Of a stretch of DNA of 64,000 bases, positions 1 to 6,684 are shown one piece after another; position 1 is the first letter of the stretch; each line of letters starts with the position of its first letter. The notes under the pieces are model-generated. The model had not been told where the DNA came from, searched no databases, and saw nothing but the letters and a program-made list of their open reading frames with translations. This stretch comes from an uncultured Alistipes sp. (lineage in GTDB: Bacteria; Bacteroidota; Bacteroidia; Bacteroidales; Rikenellaceae). A program made the position numbers and the translations under genes. Location: positions 124,001-188,000 of the forward strand of contig CALUMQ010000026.1 in assembly GCA_944321765.1 (NCBI GenBank). The letters run 5' to 3'.

Positions 1-376
1 CCTGATCGGTGAAGAGGGGTTCGAAGACACCGCCGTTGGCGTCGAAGCAGGCGGCGTAGAGGATGGTGTCCTCGGTTCCGAAGAAGTCGGAGATGGCCTT
101 TTCGAGCTCCTTGTGGATGTCCTGGCATCCGCAGATGAAGCGTACGGACGACATGCCGTATCCGCGGGCGTCCATGGCGCGTTTGGCGGCGTCGATCAGG
201 CGCTGGTTGTCCGAAAGTCCGAGGTAGTTGTTGGCGCAGAAGTTCAGCACCTTCTTACCTGCAACCTCGATCTCGGCCCGTTGGGGCGAGCAGATGATTC
301 GTTCGTGCTTGTAAAGCCCTGCGGCCTCGATTTCGGCGAGTTCATGCTGCAGGTGCTCCTTGATTTTCCCGTACAT
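1..376 (-). CDS. kbl: Glycine C-acetyltransferase (2-amino-3-ketobutyrate CoA ligase), 5' part only
   Basis: This PLP enzyme cleaves 2-amino-3-ketobutyrate with CoA to glycine and acetyl-CoA in threonine breakdown. About 125 N-terminal residues are visible, and the rest lies beyond the left edge. The protein begins MYGKIKEHLQHELAEIEAAG and carries the family stretch KVLNFCANNYLGLSDN, followed by GYGMSSVRFICG and a DTILYAACFDANGG segment, all typical of the alpha-oxoamine synthase fold type I. The PLP lysine lies in the missing part. It is transcribed leftward, away from galE, from its own TAnnTTTG element about 50 bases upstream. The kbl assignment over other alpha-oxoamine synthases (BioF, serine palmitoyltransferase) rests on the N-terminal extension, which matches kbl. 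Confidence 0.9.
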   Translation of the reverse strand, partial: MYGKIKEHLQHELAEIEAAGLYKHERIICSPQRAEIEVAGKKVLNFCANNYLGLSDNQRLIDAAKRAMDARGYGMSSVRFICGCQDIHKELEKAISDFFGTEDTILYAACFDANGGVFEPLFTDQ

Positions 377-425
377 GGCAGTTAAATTTTTTATATGGAA
401 ACGTGTTTTGAGTATCAAATTGTTA

Positions 426-433
426 CAAATATA
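426..433 (-). promoter_or_regulatory. Bacteroidota-type -7 element for kbl
   Basis: The leftward strand reads TATATTTG, a perfect TAnnTTTG, 50 bases before the kbl start codon. No clear -33 TTG was found at the usual spacing. Confidence 0.6.
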
Positions 434-591
434 CGACATTTTTCCGGAAACCGCCACGCGGCGGCACATATTTTTTACGTCTGCGGTTACAGTCTGTCGC
501 CCGGGCCCCGGCGGAGGGAGTTCGAGGCCCCGGCGGAGGCTCGGGTTTTCGGATTTTTCCGCTTCCCACTGCACAATACCGAAAAAAATCA

Positions 592-599
592 TATATTTG
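592..599 (+). promoter_or_regulatory. Bacteroidota-type -7 element for galE
   Basis: TATATTTG lies 32 bases upstream of the galE ATG in an AT-rich stretch. The kbl and galE elements are divergent, so the 254-base gap between the genes serves both. No clear -33 element is visible. Confidence 0.65.
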
Positions 600-630
600 T
601 AGTTCAAACGAATAAACAAATCGCAGTCTT

Positions 631-1659
631 ATGAAAAAATCGTGCGTTTTGGTCAGCGGCGGCGCCGGATACATCGGCTCGCACACGACCGTGGAACTTA
701 TCAATGCCGGTTATGACGTGGTGATCGTCGACAACTTCTCGAACAGCGACATGGGCGCCGTCGAGGGCGTTCGCAAGATCACCGGCGTCGACATCCCCTT
801 CGTCGAGGTCGACTGCTGCGACCGTGAGGCCTTCCGCAAGGTCTTCGAGCAGTACGAGTTCGACTCGGTCATCCACTTCGCCGCCTCGAAGGCCGTCGGC
901 GAATCGGTGCAGAAACCCCTCGAATACTACCGCAACAACCTCACGTCGTTCATGAACGTCATCTCGCTGATGCGCGAGTTCGGACGTCGGAACATCGTCT
1001 TCTCGTCGTCGTGCACCGTCTACGGGGAGCCGGAGAAGCAGCCCGTCACGGAGCAGACGCCCCGCAAGCCGGCCACCTCGCCCTACGGCAACACGAAGCA
1101 GATGTGCGAGGACATCCTGCGTGATTCGGTGGCGGCCTACGCCGGACTGCAGGGCATCGCCCTGCGCTACTTCAACCCCATCGGCGCCCATCCGTCGGCG
1201 CTGTTCGGCGAACTTCCGCGCGGCGTTCCGCAGAACCTCGTGCCCTACATCACGCAGACGGCCGCCGGCATCCGCGAGTGCCTTTCGGTCTTCGGCGACG
1301 ACTACCCGACGCCCGACGGATCGTGCATCCGCGACTACATCGACGTGGTGGACCTTGCCAAGGCGCATGTGGCCGCCATTGCGCGCATGATCGATGGCAA
1401 GAGCAAGTCCTCCTACGAGATCTTCAACATCGGCACGGGCCGCGGGGTTTCGGTGCTGGAGCTGGTGCACAAGTTCGAGGAGGTCAACCACTTGAAGCTC
1501 AACTACAAGATCGCGCCGCGCCGCGAGGGCGACATCATCGCCATCTGGGCCGACCCGACGCTGGCCAACACCGAGCTGGGCTGGAAGGCCGAGCGGACGC
1601 TCGACGAGACGCTGGCTTCGGCCTGGGCCTGGGAGAAGCACCTGCGCGGGCTGAAATAA
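631..1659 (+). CDS. galE: UDP-glucose 4-epimerase
   Basis: It interconverts UDP-glucose and UDP-galactose, supplying UDP-Gal for surface glycans and serving the Leloir pathway. The 342 residues match the family length. The NAD-binding glycine motif GGAGYIGSH is at residues 10-18, the SSSCTVYG segment at about 125-132, and the catalytic pair Y152 and K156 lies in SPYGNTK. The body then follows the short-chain dehydrogenase (extended) pattern to the C-terminus. It is a single gene with its own promoter and a GC-rich hairpin about 170 bases downstream. Its position just before a polysaccharide locus suggests precursor supply, but it is not in that operon. A 4-epimerase for the N-acetylated substrate cannot be excluded from sequence alone. 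Confidence 0.95.
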   Translation: MKKSCVLVSGGAGYIGSHTTVELINAGYDVVIVDNFSNSDMGAVEGVRKITGVDIPFVEVDCCDREAFRKVFEQYEFDSVIHFAASKAVGESVQKPLEYYRNNLTSFMNVISLMREFGRRNIVFSSSCTVYGEPEKQPVTEQTPRKPATSPYGNTKQMCEDILRDSVAAYAGLQGIALRYFNPIGAHPSALFGELPRGVPQNLVPYITQTAAGIRECLSVFGDDYPTPDGSCIRDYIDVVDLAKAHVAAIARMIDGKSKSSYEIFNIGTGRGVSVLELVHKFEEVNHLKLNYKIAPRREGDIIAIWADPTLANTELGWKAERTLDETLASAWAWEKHLRGLK

Positions 1660-1780
1660 CCGTCCGGGGCCGGGCGGGGCGTCCGTGTGTGGAGGCTGCC
1701 CGGAGGGAGAAGGCTGCCCGCATGGGCTGAAATGCCGCCCGGGGCCGGGAGAGGCGACCGTGCGTGTGGAGGCTGCCCGG
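1648..1780 (+). repeat. Diverged tandem duplication at the galE 3' end
   Basis: Bases 1648-1703 and 1724-1780 are two diverged copies of a segment starting GGGCTGAAAT and ending GTGTGGAGGCTGCCCGG, 76 bases apart. The first copy includes the last codons and stop of galE. The stop is absent from the second copy. Confidence 0.7.
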
Positions 1781-1831
1781 CGTGGATAAGCGCCGCGGAA
1801 GCTGAAGCAGCCGCCCGGGGACCGACTGTAC

Positions 1832-1868
1832 AGGGGTGGAGAGCATCGTGCCTCCACCCCTTTCTGCT
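1832..1868 (+). terminator. Probable galE terminator
   Basis: A perfect 10-base-pair stem AGGGGTGGAG / CTCCACCCCT (1832-1841 with 1852-1861) encloses a loop that can pair further (GCA with TGC). A short T-rich run TTTCT follows. Confidence 0.6.
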
Positions 1869-1908
1869 GCCCGGAGGCCTGCCCGACGTTCCGCCTGCTG
1901 CCCTGCCC

Positions 1909-1956
1909 GAGGTCCTGCCCGAAATCTTGCCCGAAGTCCTGCCCGAGGTCCTGCAC
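1909..1956. repeat. 12-base tandem repeat, four copies
   Basis: The unit is close to GAGGTCCTGCCC, with copies at 1909, 1921, 1933 and 1945. Two weaker copies may precede it from 1885. The period is a multiple of three, so each reading frame repeats a tetrapeptide, which explains the Leu-Pro-Glu-Val and Gly-Gln-Asp open frames across it. Confidence 0.75.
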
Positions 1957-2037
1957 GCAGTCCGGCCCGTTCTGCCGCGAAGGGCTGACTGCAAAGGATT
2001 TTGGGACAAAAAGTTTCTTTTTTTGAAAGCTTTTGCC

Positions 2038-2045
2038 TATCTTTG
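2038..2045 (+). promoter_or_regulatory. -7 element for rplY-pth
   Basis: TATCTTTG, a perfect TAnnTTTG, about 90 bases upstream of the rplY ATG. It is followed by a leader without an obvious Shine-Dalgarno, as is usual in this phylum. Confidence 0.65.
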
Positions 2046-2135
2046 CAGCCCAAAACAGGCGGAAGTGGGATGCGGCCCCTGGAGACCGTGTTGAGAACCG
2101 CCGAAGGTAACACATCAAAAAACTTTTTTACTTTT

Positions 2136-2711
2136 ATGAAAACCATTCCCGTAAAGGCCGTGAAGCGTGATGCTTTCGGCAAAAAGGCTGCCAAGGATGT
2201 CCGCCGCGGGGGGCTGATCCCCTGCGTATTGTGCGGCAACGGCGAGACCGAGACCTTCTCGGTGGATCCCCGCGAGATCAAACCCCTGATCTACACCCCC
2301 AACTCCTATATCGTCGAGTTCGACTTCGACGGCAAGAAGGAGCTGGCCGTGCTGCGTGAGGCACAGTTCCACCCCGTTCGCGAGGAGATTCTCCACATGG
2401 ACTTCTTCCGCATTGCCGACGGCAAACCCGTTTCGATCGCCATCCCGGTACGCCTGACCGGTAACGCCGAGGGTGTGAAGGTCGGTGGTAAGCTGACCCT
2501 TTCGGCCCGCAAGCTGACGGTGAGCGCCCTGGTGGAGAACCTTCCCGACGAGATCGTTGTCGACGTGACGAACCTCGGCGTGGGCAAGACCATCTTCGTC
2601 GGCGACCTGAAGTTCGAGAACCTGAAGTTCGTGACTCCCGCCACGACGGCTGTCTGCGCCGTTCGCGTGACGCGTGCTTCGCGTGGCGCCGATGCTGCCG
2701 CTGCGAAATAA
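2136..2711 (+). CDS. rplY: 50S ribosomal protein L25 (general stress protein Ctc type)
   Basis: It binds 5S rRNA in the large ribosomal subunit. At 191 residues it is the long Ctc/TL5 form with an N-terminal L25 domain (about 1-95) and a C-terminal beta domain (about 100-185). The start MKTIPVKAVKRDAFGKKAAK and the RRGGLIPCVLCG segment match the family, and LHMDFFRI occurs where most L25 proteins have a similar HVDF-type motif. An in-frame upstream extension to 2001 is open, but it overlaps the promoter element, so the ATG at 2136 was chosen. It lies 22 bases before pth, a common bacterial pairing. The C-terminus is Ala-rich. Confidence 0.93.
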   Translation: MKTIPVKAVKRDAFGKKAAKDVRRGGLIPCVLCGNGETETFSVDPREIKPLIYTPNSYIVEFDFDGKKELAVLREAQFHPVREEILHMDFFRIADGKPVSIAIPVRLTGNAEGVKVGGKLTLSARKLTVSALVENLPDEIVVDVTNLGVGKTIFVGDLKFENLKFVTPATTAVCAVRVTRASRGADAAAAK

Positions 2712-2733
2712 TCGCTGAACGAACGCTGCTATT

Positions 2734-3297
2734 ATGAAATATCTCATTGTTGGGCTCGGGAACATCGGCGCCGAGTACGCCGGGACCCGCCACAACATCG
2801 GATTCAAAGTGTTGGACGCCCTTGCGGAGGCGTCCAACGCTGTTTTTACCACGGCACGCTACGGCGATGTGGCCGAGGTGCGCTACAAGGGGCGCACGCT
2901 GCTGCTGCTGAAGCCCTCGACCTACATGAACCTTTCGGGTAAGGCCGTCCGCTACTGGATGGATGCGGAGAAGATTCCGCTCGAGAACCTGCTCGTCATC
3001 TCGGACGACATCGCCCTGCCGTTCGGGACGCTGCGGCTGCGCCCGAAGGGGAGCGCCGGGGGACACAACGGCCTGAAGAACATCGCCGAACTGCTGGGTA
3101 CGGAGGAGTATGCGCGGATGCGTTTCGGCGTGGGGGGCGACTTTCCCCGCGGCCACCAGGTGGACTACGTGCTGGGCGAATGGACCGAGGAGGAGCGCCA
3201 GGCGATGCCCGAGCGGCTGAAGGTTTTCGTCGACGCCGTCCGCTCGTTCGCCACGCAGGGGTGCGCCCTGACGATGAACTTCTTCAACCGCAAGTAG
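2734..3297 (+). CDS. pth: Peptidyl-tRNA hydrolase
   Basis: It releases tRNA from peptidyl-tRNA dropped off the ribosome. It has 187 residues, the usual bacterial length. N10 and catalytic H20 sit in the N-terminal GLGNIG and RHNIGF motifs. N66 is in PSTYMNLSG, the acidic pair DD is at 91-92, and the GSAGGHNGL loop spans about 107-114. All the Pth1 active-site positions are therefore present. It is cotranscribed with rplY, and the 584-base gap that follows separates it from the polysaccharide locus. Confidence 0.95.
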   Translation: MKYLIVGLGNIGAEYAGTRHNIGFKVLDALAEASNAVFTTARYGDVAEVRYKGRTLLLLKPSTYMNLSGKAVRYWMDAEKIPLENLLVISDDIALPFGTLRLRPKGSAGGHNGLKNIAELLGTEEYARMRFGVGGDFPRGHQVDYVLGEWTEEERQAMPERLKVFVDAVRSFATQGCALTMNFFNRK

Positions 3298-3630
3298 CGG
3301 CCGGCGTGCGGTGTTGTCCGGCGTGCGACCGGCGTGTGGTATCCGACACGATTCCGGTGTGTGCGGATGGCGGCGCTATAAGGCTGATTGGCTGCGGTTT
3401 TGCGGCTCTGCGATTTCTGCGGCCCTTTCACCCTCTGTGGTTTTTTATCCTCTTCGGGCTTCAGTTGCTCCTTTCGGCCGGCCTTGTTCGTCTGCGGCTC
3501 GACGCAGGTTCAAAAATTTGTTTTTTTGCGCCGTGCCGTTTGGCCACGATTGCGTTTTGTTATCGTATATGATACGCCCTGAAAGAATATTATTGCGCCA
3601 AATTTAAACATCTGATAACCAGAATGTTGA

Positions 3631-3639
3631 GGGGGGGGG
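3631..3639 (+). repeat. Homopolymer run of nine G upstream of the locus promoter
   Basis: Nine consecutive G residues end 17 bases before the -33 element. Such tracts are prone to slippage, and this one lies upstream of the promoter, not in a reading frame. Confidence 0.85.
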
Positions 3640-3656
3640 ATTTTTGCTTTCCAAAA

Positions 3657-3688
3657 TTTGGTTCTTAATATCTTTTTAGCTATTTTTG
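3657..3688 (+). promoter_or_regulatory. Promoter of the surface polysaccharide operon
   Basis: TTTG at 3657-3660 and TATTTTTG at 3681-3688 are separated by 20 bases, a good match to the Bacteroidota -33/-7 promoter. I saw no flanking inverted repeats of the invertible-promoter kind known from Bacteroides fragilis. Confidence 0.75.
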
Positions 3689-3715
3689 TCATGCTTGTAC
3701 TTCTCTTGTTTAAAA

Positions 3716-3736
3716 TGTTTAAACAGGCAAACAGGC
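3716..3736 (+). repeat. Leader palindrome and AAACAGGC direct repeats
   Basis: The 10-base palindrome TGTTTAAACA overlaps two back-to-back copies of AAACAGGC, about 28 bases downstream of the -7 element and so inside the untranslated leader. It is a candidate recognition site for the antitermination complex. This function is inferred from position only. Confidence 0.5.
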
Positions 3737-3881
3737 AAAACATGCTGTGGGACGTAATGGTGGCGGAGATGTAATTAGTTGGTATTCTTGCTGTTGAAAG
3801 AGTTCCGACGTCCCCGTGGAATATCCATATCCGAGAGGCTGCCGCTGAAGGAGGCACTTCCGGAAACGTAAGGAAAACACT

Positions 3882-4427
3882 ATGTTGGATGATCGGGCCG
3901 TTGCGTGGTATGTGCTGCGCGTTACATATCAGCGGGAATTCCAGGCTAAAGCCTCCCTGGAGCACCTAGGTATCGAGACGTTCGTCCCCGAGCGGCTGGT
4001 TCGGCGCCGCGACCGTCTGGGCCGTTACAGCTGCTGCCGTGAAGCCGCCATCCACAACTACCTCTTCGTACGCTCCTCCAAAGCGGTTATCAACGAACTG
4101 AAACTCTATCGACTGCCGATCCTGCGCTACGTGATGCACGTCGAGAACGGCGCCAAGGTTCCCATGACGGTTCCCGATGCGCAGATGCGCAGCTTCATCA
4201 CCGTTGCCGGCAACCTCGAAGCCCGCATCCTCTACCTCTCTCCCGAGGACCCGGATCTGACAAAAGGCGATCACGTCCGCATCACGGGCGGACCGTTCGC
4301 CGGCGTCGAGGGCACCTTCGTGAAACTCCACAAGGCCCGGGAGTGGCGTGTGGTGGTCACGATCGAGGGTGTGGCCGCCGTTGCCACGACGACGCTGCCG
4401 GCCTCGCAGGTCGAAAGGATCCCGTAA
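3882..4427 (+). CDS. UpxY-family NusG-like transcription antiterminator
   Basis: It belongs to the NusG paralogues that open Bacteroidota capsule loci and let RNA polymerase read through the long operon. Of its 181 residues, the N-terminal NGN domain begins with AWYVLRVTYQREFQAKASLE (about residues 8-27), and a C-terminal KOW motif is recognisable in KGDHVRITGGPFAGVEGTF. It is the first gene after the locus promoter and its leader. In Bacteroides, UpxY proteins act on the leader of their own operon in cis. That this one does the same is inferred from its place. The start ATG has only a weak upstream purine stretch. Confidence 0.88.
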   Translation: MLDDRAVAWYVLRVTYQREFQAKASLEHLGIETFVPERLVRRRDRLGRYSCCREAAIHNYLFVRSSKAVINELKLYRLPILRYVMHVENGAKVPMTVPDAQMRSFITVAGNLEARILYLSPEDPDLTKGDHVRITGGPFAGVEGTFVKLHKAREWRVVVTIEGVAAVATTTLPASQVERIP

Positions 4428-4456
4428 CCCGCCACGAAATTAACCCTATTGCTCCG

Positions 4457-5356
4457 ATGATTCCGGAAACCCTGCAACAGTTGCTGCCGCTTCTGCCGGA
4501 AGTCCCTGCCACCTCCGTTTCCGAGGTGCGCCTTTCGGCCCTGAGCCGTATCTATATCTCGATCTACAAGTTGATCGTGGTCAACGGCCTGGATGACGAG
4601 CTGGGCGATCGTATCCGTTACGAACGGATGATCGACGCCCTTTTTGAGCGGGGCTGGGCGTGCTATTCCCGTCTGAAGCACTTCGAAATCCGCGGACGGT
4701 TGCTGCATACGCTCTTTTCGCTGACCTTCGAGCCGGGGGCTGTGGCCGACGAACATCGTGCGGCCGCCTGCATCCGTGCAGCCGATGCCCTGGTGCGGGA
4801 GTACCTCGCCACGCTGCGCACGACCAGAAAGGGTACGGATCCCGAAGGGCAGGCCGACGTCATGCGGTGCGCGGCGGATCTGGCCTTCCCGGGGCGCAAC
4901 GACCGCCCGGCATACCGGATTCTCTACCGCGAGCGGCTGACGGCCTGGGCCGCGGCGCTGCGGTCGGATGGTTCGTGGCCCGGATTGTCGCGCAACGACG
5001 CCCTGCGGCGCATCGGGCTTATGAACCGCGATTCGTACATGTTCCCCGAAGGGGGTTACGAACCCGAGGCGCGCAGGGCCTTTGCCCATTATGTGGAGGG
5101 GTTCGAATTCCCCGGAAGTTCCGAATCTTGCGGGTGGCCGGAGATTTTCGACCTGGGACTTCTCTACGAGATCCTCGTGCAGGGGAATCTCTGGCGGGTG
5201 GATGAGGCGCTGGTCGGGCGGATTGTGTCCGAAGTGCGGAATTTTGCCACACGGCATGCCGGGACGGATGCCGACGAGTGGGTCTATTGCCTGTCGATTC
5301 TCGTGCAGCATGCCTGCGAGAAGTACGGCGAGGCGCTGCAGCCCGGGATTGTTTAG
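4457..5356 (+). CDS. Unknown protein, second gene of the polysaccharide operon
   Basis: I do not recognise the family. The 299-residue protein appears soluble, with no signal peptide or membrane segment, and looks largely helical. Features are SEVRLSALSRIYISIYKLIVV near the start, a Trp/Tyr-rich middle, and a C-terminal half with EIFDLGLLYEILVQGNLWRVDEA and a final CLSILVQHACEKYG stretch. It starts 30 bases after upxY. In Bacteroides this second slot is taken by UpxZ, a regulator of about 160 residues that blocks other UpxY proteins, but this gene is nearly twice that length and I see no resemblance. A locus-specific regulatory role is possible but unsupported beyond position. Confidence 0.75.
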   Translation: MIPETLQQLLPLLPEVPATSVSEVRLSALSRIYISIYKLIVVNGLDDELGDRIRYERMIDALFERGWACYSRLKHFEIRGRLLHTLFSLTFEPGAVADEHRAAACIRAADALVREYLATLRTTRKGTDPEGQADVMRCAADLAFPGRNDRPAYRILYRERLTAWAAALRSDGSWPGLSRNDALRRIGLMNRDSYMFPEGGYEPEARRAFAHYVEGFEFPGSSESCGWPEIFDLGLLYEILVQGNLWRVDEALVGRIVSEVRNFATRHAGTDADEWVYCLSILVQHACEKYGEALQPGIV

Positions 5357-5473
5357 AAATCCCGGCCGCGGCAGAAAAAACGGTATAATATTGGGTCATT
5401 TATCATACGGCTCGGATGCCTGGAGAAGTTCCGTCGGATCTTCGGGGTTGAAGAGCGAAATGTGAGTGCGGAT

Positions 5474-6646
5474 ATGGAACTTTACAAGATCATTCAGACT
5501 GTAGGCGTTCCCTTCTTTATCGCCTTGCTGTGCGTTGCCCTTGTCCATCCGACAATGGTGCGCATTGCCCAACTGAAGGGAATCGTCGATGAACCGAACG
5601 CGCGCAAGCTGCAGCGTGTCCCCATTCCGATTCTGGGTGGGGTGTGTGTCTTCCTGGGCATTGTCGTCAGCCTGGGCTTCACGAGCGTTTTCGAGGATTG
5701 CACCGACCTGTTCACGGTCGTCATGGCCATGACCGTCATGCTGTACATCGGCACGGGCGACGACATTCTGGGGCTCTCGCCCCGGACGCGGTTCGTGGTG
5801 GAGATCCTCACGGTGCTTTGCCTGATCGGCATCGGCGGCTACACGCTGAATGATTTTCACGGACTCTGGGGTTTGGATCGTATTCCGACATGGATGGCCG
5901 TTCCGCTGACGATCTTCGCCTCGGTGGGAATCATCAACGCCATCAATCTGATCGACGGGGTGGACGGACTCTCCTCGGGATTCGGAATCATGGCCTGCAT
6001 CATGTTCGGGACGCTGTTCTACCTCTCGGGCGATACCTCGATGACGATTCTGGCGGCGGTGTCGGCCGGAGCGCTGGTTCCCTTCTTTTTCCACAACGTC
6101 TACGGAAAAAATTCCAAGATGTTCATCGGCGATGGCGGAACACTCATGTTGGGCATCATCATCTCGGTCTTCGTGATCCGCATCCTGCAGCACAATACGC
6201 CGTGCGGGGAGTATGTAAAGTCGGGAATGGGGCTGATACCCTTTACGCTGGCGGTGCTGGCGGTGCCGGTTTTCGATACGCTGCGCGTCATGACGGCCCG
6301 GATTCTGGGCGGACATTCTCCGTTTCTGCCCGACAAGACGCACCTGCACCACCTGTTTATCTCGTACGGATTCTCGCATGCCGGCACGACGGTGGTCATT
6401 CTGATGCTGAATACGTTCGTCGTGCTGGCCTGGTGGGCGATGTATGCCGCCGGGGCCTCCATCGACCTTCAGCTGTACGGGGTGGTGATTCTGGGCGTGT
6501 TGATCACTGCGGGTATCTATTATCCGTTGCGGCGGCTCGACCCTTCGAGCCGTCTGCACCATATGCTGCACCGTGTGGGGCATTGGACGCATGTCGAACG
6601 TACGGGATCCGTCCTGTGGCTCCAGAAACTGATGGATAGGATGTAA
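5474..6646 (+). CDS. WecA/MraY-family undecaprenyl-phosphate sugar-1-phosphate transferase
   Basis: It likely starts glycan assembly by moving a sugar-1-phosphate (GlcNAc-1-P in WecA) from a UDP-sugar to undecaprenyl phosphate at the inner membrane. The 390-residue protein has about ten membrane segments. Family motifs are visible: GTGDDILGLSPRTRF for the Asp pair, NLIDGVDGL, MFIGDGGTLMLG, and DKTHLHH, the His-rich cytoplasmic motif typical of the WecA branch. An in-frame GTG at 5462 could be used, but the ATG at 5474 gives a normal N-terminus running straight into the first membrane helix. It precedes the export genes, as expected in a Wzx/Wzy locus. Confidence 0.88.
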   Translation: MELYKIIQTVGVPFFIALLCVALVHPTMVRIAQLKGIVDEPNARKLQRVPIPILGGVCVFLGIVVSLGFTSVFEDCTDLFTVVMAMTVMLYIGTGDDILGLSPRTRFVVEILTVLCLIGIGGYTLNDFHGLWGLDRIPTWMAVPLTIFASVGIINAINLIDGVDGLSSGFGIMACIMFGTLFYLSGDTSMTILAAVSAGALVPFFFHNVYGKNSKMFIGDGGTLMLGIIISVFVIRILQHNTPCGEYVKSGMGLIPFTLAVLAVPVFDTLRVMTARILGGHSPFLPDKTHLHHLFISYGFSHAGTTVVILMLNTFVVLAWWAMYAAGASIDLQLYGVVILGVLITAGIYYPLRRLDPSSRLHHMLHRVGHWTHVERTGSVLWLQKLMDRM

Positions 6647-6684
6647 CCGTCTTAATATGAAAAAATATACAATCGAATAATTAC

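Larger units (their letters stand above)
1660..2135. other. 476-base gap between galE and rplY
   Basis: No credible gene is seen. The gap holds the second copy of the galE-end duplication, a terminator-like hairpin at 1832-1861, a 12-base tandem repeat at 1909-1956 and the rplY promoter. Open frames cross it on both strands, but they are GC-driven and encode low-complexity Pro/Ala/Gly/Arg sequence. Confidence 0.6.
3298..3881. other. 584-base gap upstream of the polysaccharide locus
   Basis: The first 250 bases are GC-rich with imperfect repeats of CCGGCGTGYGG and no credible gene. From about 3560 the sequence becomes AT-rich. It holds a run of nine G (3631-3639), a well-spaced promoter (3657-3688), a TGTTTAAACA palindrome (3716-3725) and two direct copies of AAACAGGC (3721-3736). 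The transcribed leader before upxY is about 190 bases, the kind of region in which UpxY-type antiterminators are thought to act. Confidence 0.6.

Noticed and set aside
1687-2094. 135-codon rightward frame with Leu-Pro-Glu-Val repeats after galE
   Set aside because: The protein is explained by the 12-base tandem repeat, and the rplY promoter lies within it. No family or start signal was found.
3560-3881. Invertible promoter as in Bacteroides fragilis capsule loci
   Set aside because: I saw no inverted repeats around the promoter and no recombinase gene next to it. The only Xer-like gene is the host-type one at 51 kb.
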